Source of the DNA: DASXTK01 sp050744325
GTDB lineage: Bacteria > Actinomycetota > Acidimicrobiia > Acidimicrobiales > VFJN01
Length of the DNA: 64,000 bases
Assembly (NCBI GenBank): GCA_050744325.1
Contig: JBOGHK010000160.1
Coordinates: 12,651-76,650, forward strand
Reading direction: 5' to 3'
Shown: in pieces, positions 8,969 through 15,763 of the stretch
How the letters are laid out: each line of letters opens with the position of its first letter
Position numbering within the stretch: the first letter of the stretch is position 1
Notes under the pieces: model-generated
Seen by the model: only the letters and a program-made list of their open reading frames with translations
Databases searched by the model: none
Told to the model about the DNA's origin: nothing
Made by a program: the position numbers and the translations under genes

Positions 8969-11296
8969 CTAGGCGAGGGCGTGCACCGAGACGGGGATGC
9001 CGTTGAGGACCGCGGTCCCCGAGATGGGGTCGACCAACGCGCCGTCGGCGAGGAGGTTGCTGTTGACCCCGGCGTGGCGGCGGGCGACGTTGAGCTCGAC
9101 CCCGTCGAGATCGTGGCCCCACCCGTGCGGGATGCTGACCACGCCCAGACGGATCGCGTCGGTGACCTCCACCGGCAGCGTCACGGCGCCGTTCTGCGAG
9201 CGGACCTCGGCGTCGGCGCCGTCGGCCAGGCCGAGCCGGGCCGCGTCGTCGGGATGCATGTGGAGCGTGCAGCGGGGCCGGCCCTTGACCAGCACTTCGA
9301 CGTTGTGCATCCACGAGTTGTTGGAGCGGAGGTCGCGCCGGCCCACCAGCAGCAGGCCGTCGCCGTTGCCGTTCCCCGTGGCCGTGGCGCGGTCGACGAG
9401 TGCTGCCCGGAGCCGGCCCACCTCGTCGACCAGCAGCTCGGGCGCCAGCTCGATCATCCCCGACGGTGTGCGCAGCACGTCGGGTAGCCGGGGCTCGAGC
9501 GGCCCCAGGTCGACGCCGTGCGGGTTGGCGAGCAGGACGTCCAGGCTGAGACCAGCCCGACCTGCGTCCATCCCGTGATCGTGTCCGCCGTCTGTCGACG
9601 CCGTCGATTCATCTGAGGGCGGTGCGCCGAAGCCGTCGCCGTAGGGGCCGACGCGCACCATCAGGTCGATCAGCCGCTCCGGGCCGCGGCGCTCGCCCAG
9701 CGCGGCGAGGATCTCGTCCGGATCACGCCCGGCGATCGGCCCGGTGTCGTCACCGACGGCTGCCGTCACCAATGACCGAACCACCATGTCGTCGACCAGT
9801 GCCGGGTCGGCATCGGGGCCGAGGCCCTGCAGGACCAGGGCCAGGCGCGCCAGCACCACCCACTCGTCGAGCTGGCCTGGCTCCAGCGGTAGCACCGGCG
9901 GGCTGTAGTTGGCGACGTTGCGGACCGCCACCTGGAGCAGAGCCAGGTCGTAGTGGCCCTTCTGCAGCGGATCGGGCACCGGCAGGACGACGTCGGCGTG
10001 GCGGGTGGTCTCGTTGACGTAGGGGTCGACGGCGATGTAGGCGTCGAGCGTGGCCAGGGCGGCATCCAGCCGACCCGCGTTCGGGGTCGACAGCACCGGG
10101 TTCCCGGCCACGGTCACCAGCGCACGGACCTGGCCTTCGCCCGGCGTGTCGATCTCTTCGGCCAGGCACGAGACCGGCAGCTCGCCGAAGGTCTCGGGCA
10201 GACGGCTCACCCGGCTGCGCCGGCGGTGGAGCCGGACACCCCGACCGAAGCGGGGGGTGCCGCGGGTGTTGGCCGCACCGGCCGCGGCGGTGGAGAACAT
10301 GGCGCCACCCGGACGGTCGAGGTTGCCGGTCACGACGTTGAGCACGTCGACCAGCCACGAGGTCAGCGTGCCGAACGACGAGGTCGTCGTACCCATCCGC
10401 CCGTACACGCACGCAGTCGGCGCCGACGCCAGCTCCAGCGCCAGCCGCCGGACCACCCCCGCGTCCACCCCAGTGATCGCCGCCGTGGCCTCCGGGGTGA
10501 ACGGTGCGGCCAGCGACAGCACCTGGTCGAGGCCCGACACGTACGACGCCGCAGCACCGAGGTCGACCCGATCCTCGGCCACCAACACGTTGAGCATCGC
10601 CGTCAGCAAGAAGGCATCGGTGCCCGGCCGGATGGCGACGTGCTCGCTGGCGGCCTCGGCGGTGCGACTGCGACGGGGGTCGACGACCACCAGCCTCCCG
10701 CCCCGCGCCAGCAGGGTCTCGATGCGACCCGGCCAGTCGGGCGCGGTGGCCAGGCTGCCGTTCGACGCGTACGGGTTCGCGCCCAGCATCAACAGGTAGT
10801 CGGTGCGGTCGACGTCCGGCACCGGGACCGTGAGCGCGCCGCCGAACAGCAGTCCGGCAGCGATCTCCTTGGGTCGCTGGTCGACGGTGCTGGCCGAGAA
10901 CATGTTGGCGGTGCCCAGCGCCTTGAGCAGGGGCCGGAGGTAGAGCAGCCCGGCCAGGCTGTGGGCGTTGGGGTTGCCGACGTAGGCAGCCACAGCGTCA
11001 CGACCGTGCTGCTCGAGCACCGGTATCAGCAACCGCTCGACCTCGGCGAACGCCTCGTCCCAGGACACCGGCACCAGCTCGCCGTCGCGGCGCACCAACG
11101 GCTGCCGCAGCCAGTCGGGGTCCTCGTGGAGCTGCCGCAGGGTCGACCCCTTGGGGCAGATGAACCCGTGGCTGAACACGTCGTCGCGGTCACCCCGGAT
11201 GCGGCTCACCCGGTCGCCGACCAGGTCGACTTCGAGACCGCAACCGGCCTCACAGAGCGGACAGGTGCGGAACGCGGTGCGCGTGGTCTCCCCCAT
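8969..11296 (-). CDS. Molybdopterin-dependent oxidoreductase, catalytic subunit
   Basis: A soluble enzyme of about 775 aa in the DMSO-reductase superfamily. The N-terminal [4Fe-4S] ligands are CPLCEAGC followed by ICPKG. The bis-MGD-binding core has LMLGANPYASNG and VVVDPRRSRTAEAA, and the C-terminal molydopterin-binding domain has DVLLANPHGVDLG, LVGRRDLRSNNSWMHN and IPHGWGHDL. There is no selenocysteine or Cys at the usual Mo-ligand region, which reads FSASTVDQ. The substrate is unknown; formate- and nitrate-type enzymes are relatives. An alternative GTG start at 11329 adds 11 residues. No electron-transfer subunit lies nearby. Confidence 0.85.
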   Translation of the reverse strand: MGETTRTAFRTCPLCEAGCGLEVDLVGDRVSRIRGDRDDVFSHGFICPKGSTLRQLHEDPDWLRQPLVRRDGELVPVSWDEAFAEVERLLIPVLEQHGRDAVAAYVGNPNAHSLAGLLYLRPLLKALGTANMFSASTVDQRPKEIAAGLLFGGALTVPVPDVDRTDYLLMLGANPYASNGSLATAPDWPGRIETLLARGGRLVVVDPRRSRTAEAASEHVAIRPGTDAFLLTAMLNVLVAEDRVDLGAAASYVSGLDQVLSLAAPFTPEATAAITGVDAGVVRRLALELASAPTACVYGRMGTTTSSFGTLTSWLVDVLNVVTGNLDRPGGAMFSTAAAGAANTRGTPRFGRGVRLHRRRSRVSRLPETFGELPVSCLAEEIDTPGEGQVRALVTVAGNPVLSTPNAGRLDAALATLDAYIAVDPYVNETTRHADVVLPVPDPLQKGHYDLALLQVAVRNVANYSPPVLPLEPGQLDEWVVLARLALVLQGLGPDADPALVDDMVVRSLVTAAVGDDTGPIAGRDPDEILAALGERRGPERLIDLMVRVGPYGDGFGAPPSDESTASTDGGHDHGMDAGRAGLSLDVLLANPHGVDLGPLEPRLPDVLRTPSGMIELAPELLVDEVGRLRAALVDRATATGNGNGDGLLLVGRRDLRSNNSWMHNVEVLVKGRPRCTLHMHPDDAARLGLADGADAEVRSQNGAVTLPVEVTDAIRLGVVSIPHGWGHDLDGVELNVARRHAGVNSNLLADGALVDPISGTAVLNGIPVSVHALA

Positions 11297-11362
11297 CGGC
11301 CCATTCTGCGCCACTGATCGCGAAATCACGCCCCGGCGACCACACCGCCGGGACCCCGGACG

Positions 11363-11752
11363 TCAGGTGCGGCCGTACTGGTCGTCGTAGCGGACGATGT
11401 CGTCCTCGTCGAAGGTCCCGAAGCCCATCTCGACCACGCGCACCGGCGCGGCCGCGTCGGCCGAGGTGGCCAGCCGGTGCTTGGCACCGCAGGGGATGAA
11501 GCAGGTCTCGCCGACGTCGGGCTTCGACGTCTCGCCGTCGATCTCGACGACGCCGCCCGGATCGAGGAACAACCACAGCTCGGAGCGGTAGCGGTGGCTC
11601 TGCAACGACAGGCGCTCGCCGGGGAGCACGGTGATCAGCTTGACCGTGCACGGCTCGTCGTGGACCAACCGTCGGAACGAGCCCCACGGACGGGTCTCCC
11701 GGTATTCCTCGGGCGGTTGCTTCAGCCGATCGTCGGAGTCTGGGCCAGTCAT
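11363..11752 (-). CDS. Cupin-type mannose-6-phosphate isomerase (type II PMI)
   Basis: A 129-aa single-cupin protein. ETRPWGSFRRL is the classic opening of type II phosphomannose isomerases. The metal site is HRYRSELW, and CFIPCGAKHRLA supplies the second His. It interconverts fructose-6-P and mannose-6-P, feeding the phosphomannomutase nearby. Two tandem ATGs occur; the second (11752) is chosen because TAGGTT lies 7 nt upstream, while the first (11755) would be too close. A SIS-family isomerase next door may have an overlapping activity. Confidence 0.85.
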   Translation of the reverse strand: MTGPDSDDRLKQPPEEYRETRPWGSFRRLVHDEPCTVKLITVLPGERLSLQSHRYRSELWLFLDPGGVVEIDGETSKPDVGETCFIPCGAKHRLATSADAAAPVRVVEMGFGTFDEDDIVRYDDQYGRT

Positions 11753-11759
11753 CATCCCC

Positions 11760-11765
11760 AACCTA
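11760..11765 (-). promoter_or_regulatory. -10 box, leaderless start of cupin PMI
   Basis: TAGGTT on the minus strand, 7 nt before the ATG at 11752. It lies within the 20-bp gap to the SIS gene, so the PMI may have its own promoter. Confidence 0.4.
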
Positions 11766-11775
11766 CGTCGCTGGC

Positions 11776-12801
11776 TCAGTCACGGAAGGGGTCCTTGGCG
11801 GGGGTCGGCCCAGGATCGATGCCCTCCTGCAGCGCCATGTGCAGGGACACGACGTCGCCGAAGAACGTCAGGTCGAACAGCTGGGCCAGCGGACCGTCGC
11901 CCTCGGCTCGCACCTCGACGACGTCGTGGACCACCTCGGCCATGACCTCGCGGACCATCTCGAACCGCTCGGTCTCCTGGGGGTGCTCCTCGTCGTGGCG
12001 CAGCTCGACCAGTGTGAACACCTGCCGCGTCACGTCGCCGTGCTGGCCCCAGCCACAGATCTCGTTGTGGCACATCTCAGGGAGTGCCGCGGCGAAGGCG
12101 GGAGCCTTGGCGTTCTCGTTGACCTGGTCCTTCCAGCGCAGCGCCGCGACCTGGCCGATCGGCCCCGCGCCCAGCACGAGCGGGATCGTCCGGCCGATGG
12201 TCCGGGCGATCTGCTCGGCCCGGTTGCCCGTCGCGTCGAGCTGCACGCGGCGGGCATAGAGCTGCGCGACGGCGGAGTCGACCCAGGCGATCGCGCCCGG
12301 GAACAGACCCACCTGCTCCAACAGGATCAGCATCGGCACGGTCAGGGCCCCGAGCCCGGCCCGCGGCGTCGGGATCCCCGCCGCCAGGGGCACCAGTGGT
12401 GCCTGCCAGCCCGGGGCCAGCTCGGCCAGACGGCCGCCCTGGCACACCACCACCAGGCGGGCACCCGCCGCGGCCGCCGCCTGGGCCGCCTCGACGGTCT
12501 CCTCGGTGTCGCCCGAGAACGAGACGGCGAAGCACAACGAGCCGGGACCGACGAACGACGGCGGCGCGTAGCCCTTGGTCACCACCACCGGCACCGGCGC
12601 GAACGGCCCGCCGACCGCGGCCAGGACGTCGCCGGCCACGCCGCTGACCCCCATGCCCATGACCACCACGTTGTCGATGGTGTCGTGGGCGGGCAGGCCA
12701 CCCATACCCGCTGCGGCGCGGGCGGCGTCGGCCACCTGGTCGGGAAACGCAAGCGTGGCGCCAGCCACGCCCAGGGAATCGAGAGCCTCGGTCAGATCCA
12801 T
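11776..12801 (-). CDS. SIS-domain bifunctional glucose/mannose-6-phosphate isomerase
   Basis: A 341-aa protein with tandem SIS domains. The first has VVMGMGVSGVAGDVLAA and FAVSFSGDTEETVEA. The second carries IPLVLGAGPIGQVAALRWKDQVNENAK with catalytic-type residues HNEICGW. It probably isomerises glucose-6-P, fructose-6-P and mannose-6-P. The ATG at 12801 has AGGTGG 8 nt upstream; a GTG at 12813 is an alternative. The order PMM - Trm112 - SIS - PMI is conserved across Actinobacteria. Confidence 0.88.
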   Translation of the reverse strand: MDLTEALDSLGVAGATLAFPDQVADAARAAAGMGGLPAHDTIDNVVVMGMGVSGVAGDVLAAVGGPFAPVPVVVTKGYAPPSFVGPGSLCFAVSFSGDTEETVEAAQAAAAAGARLVVVCQGGRLAELAPGWQAPLVPLAAGIPTPRAGLGALTVPMLILLEQVGLFPGAIAWVDSAVAQLYARRVQLDATGNRAEQIARTIGRTIPLVLGAGPIGQVAALRWKDQVNENAKAPAFAAALPEMCHNEICGWGQHGDVTRQVFTLVELRHDEEHPQETERFEMVREVMAEVVHDVVEVRAEGDGPLAQLFDLTFFGDVVSLHMALQEGIDPGPTPAKDPFRD

Positions 12802-12834
12802 CGATGTAGCCACCTGTGCTTGACCGTTCCTATC

Positions 12835-13071
12835 TCAAGTCTCGAAGGTCGGCTTGATCCCCTGCTCCGCCGCCTTCGCGACCAGGCGGTCGTGCTCGGC
12901 GTCGTCGACGGTCTCGGCCTCGTCGATCAGCATGATCGGGATGTCGTCACGGATCGCGTAGCGCCGCTTGAGCCGCGGGTTGTAGAGCGCATCCTCGTCC
13001 TCGAAGTACAGCAGCGGGCCCTTGTCCTCAGGGCAGGCCAGGATCTCCAGCAGTTGGGTGTCCAACGCCAT
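12835..13071 (-). CDS. Trm112-family small protein (UPF0434-like)
   Basis: A 78-aa protein beginning LDTQLLEILACPEDKGPLLYF and ending in an acidic helix. Trm112 proteins are usually zinc-finger activators of methyltransferases, but here the first pair is CPED rather than CPxC, so zinc binding is doubtful, as in other actinobacterial members. The ATG at 13071 is preferred because GAGGAG from the end of the PMM gene lies 8 nt upstream. An ATG at 13077 overlapping the PMM stop codon (TGATG) is the alternative. Translationally coupled to manB. Confidence 0.85.
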   Translation of the reverse strand: MALDTQLLEILACPEDKGPLLYFEDEDALYNPRLKRRYAIRDDIPIMLIDEAETVDDAEHDRLVAKAAEQGIKPTFET

Positions 13072-13076
13072 CTCCA

Positions 13077-14459
13077 TCACTCCTCGGTGATCAGCGACCG
13101 CAGCGCGGCGACATGCTCGTCGCGCTCGGCCGGGGTGCGGGCTTCGAGGTTCAATCGCAACAAGGGCTCGGTGTTCGACGGCCGGACGTTGAACCACCAC
13201 CCTCCGCCCGACCCCTCCCCCTCGTCGGAGAGGTCGACGGTGAGGCCGTCCAGCCGGTCCTGCTCGGCGCCGGGGAACGCCGCCGCGACCCGCTCGATCT
13301 CGACCTTCGGATCGTCGACCTTGAAGTTGATCTCGCCGGACGCCGCGTAGCGGTCGAACGGCTTGCGCAGCTCGGACAGGGGCACGTCGGCCTTCGACAG
13401 CTGCTCGAGCACCACCAGCGCAGCGATGGAACCCGAATCGGCGCGGAAGTTGTCGCGGAAGTAGTAGTGCGCCGAGTGCTCGCCGCCGAATGCGGCGCTG
13501 GTCTCGGCCATCACCTGCTTGACGAACGAGTGCCCGACCCGGGTGCGGACAGGCCGGCCACCGTTCTCGCTGATCACCTCGGGCACGGCCTTGGAACAGA
13601 TCAGGTTGTAGAGGATGGTGGCGCCCGGTTCACGCTCGAGGATCGCCTTGGCCACGATCGCCGTGGTGGTCGAGCCGGACAGAGGCTCGGCCCGGTCGTC
13701 GACGAGGAACACGCGGTCGGCGTCGCCGTCGAAGGCCAAGCCGACGTCGGCACCGACCTCGCGGACCCGGGCCTGGAGGTCGCGCAGGTTCTCGACCTGG
13801 ATCGGGTCGGCCGGATGGTTGGGGAACGTGCCATCCAGCTCGGCGTAGAGGATCTCGACCTCGAACGGCAGCGGTGCGAACACCCGCGGGACGACCAGGC
13901 CGCCCATGCCGTTGGCGGTGTCGACCACGACGCGCATGGGCCGCAGGGCGGCCACGTCGACGAAGGACCGCACGTGCTCGGCGAACTGGTCGAGCAGGTC
14001 GAGCTGGCTCAGCCGCCCCGGCTCTCTCGGAGCGGGCACCACCCCGGCCTCGGTGAGGCGCCGGATCTCGTCGAGCCCGGTGTCCTGGCCGACCGGCCGC
14101 GCCCCGGCCAGGCACATCTTGATGCCGTTGTACTGCGCGGGGTTGTGCGATGCGGTGAACATCGCCCCCGGAGCGTCGAGGCTTCCGGCCGCGAAGTAGA
14201 CGAGGTCGGTCGACGCCAGGCCAAGGTCGACGACGTCGACACCCTGGCGTTGCGCACCCTCGGCGAACGCCGCGGCCAACTCGACCCCGGAGGGCCGCAT
14301 GTCGCGGCCGACCAGGATGCGATCGGTGCTGCCCGGCGCATCGAGCGCGAAGCGGGCGAATGCCGCGCCGATGCGCTCGGCGAGCGCGGCGTCCCACTGG
14401 TCGGGGACGACGCCGCGGACGTCGTAGGCCTTGAAGAGGGCGTCGAGGCGGTCGGCCAT
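13077..14459 (-). CDS. manB: Phosphomannomutase / phosphoglucomutase
   Basis: A 460-aa alpha-D-phosphohexomutase that converts mannose-6-P to mannose-1-P for GDP-mannose (probably also glucose phosphates). Landmarks in order are KAYDVRG, catalytic FTASHNPAQYNG with phospho-Ser104, the Mg loop DGDADRVFL, sugar-binding GEHSAHYYF and the phosphate-binding loop VRPSNTEPLLRLN near the C-terminus. The start at 14459 fits a TAAGTT box 9 nt upstream; an ATG at 14465 is possible. It leads the Trm112/SIS genes. Confidence 0.93.
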   Translation of the reverse strand: MADRLDALFKAYDVRGVVPDQWDAALAERIGAAFARFALDAPGSTDRILVGRDMRPSGVELAAAFAEGAQRQGVDVVDLGLASTDLVYFAAGSLDAPGAMFTASHNPAQYNGIKMCLAGARPVGQDTGLDEIRRLTEAGVVPAPREPGRLSQLDLLDQFAEHVRSFVDVAALRPMRVVVDTANGMGGLVVPRVFAPLPFEVEILYAELDGTFPNHPADPIQVENLRDLQARVREVGADVGLAFDGDADRVFLVDDRAEPLSGSTTTAIVAKAILEREPGATILYNLICSKAVPEVISENGGRPVRTRVGHSFVKQVMAETSAAFGGEHSAHYYFRDNFRADSGSIAALVVLEQLSKADVPLSELRKPFDRYAASGEINFKVDDPKVEIERVAAAFPGAEQDRLDGLTVDLSDEGEGSGGGWWFNVRPSNTEPLLRLNLEARTPAERDEHVAALRSLITEE

Positions 14460-14468
14460 GGGCATCCC

Positions 14469-14474
14469 AACTTA
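14469..14474 (-). promoter_or_regulatory. -10 box, leaderless start of manB
   Basis: TAAGTT on the minus strand lies 9 nt before the ATG at 14459 (3 nt before the alternative ATG at 14465). Confidence 0.35.
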
Positions 14475-14521
14475 GTGGGGCCGGCCGGAGGCCGATGCCA
14501 CATCCTCCCCGGCGGAATGGG

Positions 14522-15763
14522 TCACGCCGGTCGGGTGGGCGGATCGGCTTCGGCACCAGAACCCGGCGGCCACCGGACGCAAGGCTCGCCATGACGCTCG
14601 GGGTCCCCGTCCACCTCGTAGACGCCGGTCGCCGCCCAGTGGCGGATCCGGAACAGGTCCCACACCAGGCGCACGGCATCTCGCCCGACCCGGACCGTCG
14701 AACGCGACGAGTTCGCCACCTCCACCGGCACTTCCGCCAGCGACAGCCGATACCGCTCGACCAGATGCAACAGCTCGATATCGAAGGCGAAACCAGCGGT
14801 CCTGACGCGTTGGAAGACGAACCGGCCTACGTCGGACCGGTAGCCCTTGAGCCCTCCCTGGGTGTCGCGGAAGTTCCCGAGCAGCACCGCGTAGCCGAGC
14901 AGGTTGATGGCGCGGCTGCCCAAGGAGCGGATGCGTGACGGCGCGACCAGGTGACGGGTGTCGGGATGGCCGCGCGAGCCGATCACGACGTCCCACCCGC
15001 TCTCGACGGCGGCGAGGATCCGCAGCAGCTGGTCCGGCGCGTACGACAGGTCGGCGTCGGTGAACGCGATCGTACGCCCTCGGGCCGCCAGCGTCCCCAG
15101 CCGAACCGCCGCACCCTTGCCCTGGTTGGCCGGCTGGATCACCACCTGGTCGGCACCGGCATCCAGCGCCGCCCGGCTGGTCCCGTCGCGCGACCCGTCG
15201 TCGACCACGACGATCTCGACGCCGCCGTCGGCCTGCACCTCGACCAGTGCCTCGCGGATCGCCTGGACGGTGGCACCGATCCGGTCCGCCTCGTCGAATG
15301 CCGGGACCACCACGCTGAACCGCAGCTCGCCGGGGGCGCGGCGTCGATCCGTGCGGTTCTGCCGCGCTCTGGTCATCCCGACCAGAAGCAACCCGCGGTA
15401 GCAGGTGAGGCGCACCACCGTGGCGGCCGCGAGCGACACCAGCTTGGCCTCGACCACGGCGCCGGTGGAGGTGAACCCGGTCCCGGCGTACAGCAGCCGC
15501 AGCACCACGATGTCCACCATGGCCGCGAGCACAGCGACGCCCACGAACGCCACCGGCACCTGGACCCAGCGCACATAGGGATCGCTGCGGAAGGTCACCG
15601 CCCGATGGACGACGTAGGACACCGTGCTGGCAATGGCGATCGCCACCAGGTTGGCCACCACGAGCACCCAGCCGAACCGCTGGCGGAGCACGACTAGCAG
15701 CACGACGTCGATCGTGCTGGGGACCAGCCCCACGATCGCGAGGCGGCGGAACCGGTCAGTCAT
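14522..15763 (-). CDS. GtrA-GT2 fusion: polyprenyl-phosphate sugar transferase
   Basis: A 413-aa protein joining two usually separate parts. Residues about 1-125 form a GtrA-like membrane domain with four helices (GLVPSTIDVVLLVVL; SYVVHRAVTFRS). Residues about 145-385 are a GT2 domain of dolichyl-phosphate-mannose-synthase type (VVVPAFDEADRI, VVDDGSRDGT, TDADLSYAPD, DTQGGLKGYR, FDIELL). It should load a sugar onto polyprenyl phosphate and perhaps flip it. The ATG overlaps the end of the upstream 955-aa membrane protein gene by 8 nt (ATGACTGA), so the two are probably partners: lipid-linked donor maker and user. Confidence 0.85.
   Translation of the reverse strand: MTDRFRRLAIVGLVPSTIDVVLLVVLRQRFGWVLVVANLVAIAIASTVSYVVHRAVTFRSDPYVRWVQVPVAFVGVAVLAAMVDIVVLRLLYAGTGFTSTGAVVEAKLVSLAAATVVRLTCYRGLLLVGMTRARQNRTDRRRAPGELRFSVVVPAFDEADRIGATVQAIREALVEVQADGGVEIVVVDDGSRDGTSRAALDAGADQVVIQPANQGKGAAVRLGTLAARGRTIAFTDADLSYAPDQLLRILAAVESGWDVVIGSRGHPDTRHLVAPSRIRSLGSRAINLLGYAVLLGNFRDTQGGLKGYRSDVGRFVFQRVRTAGFAFDIELLHLVERYRLSLAEVPVEVANSSRSTVRVGRDAVRLVWDLFRIRHWAATGVYEVDGDPERHGEPCVRWPPGSGAEADPPTRPA

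Noticed and set aside
13001..13071. Frameshift or loss in the Trm112-like gene because of the missing CPxC
   Set aside because: Frame and length are intact and other actinobacterial members also lack this Cys, so it is probably a normal variant.
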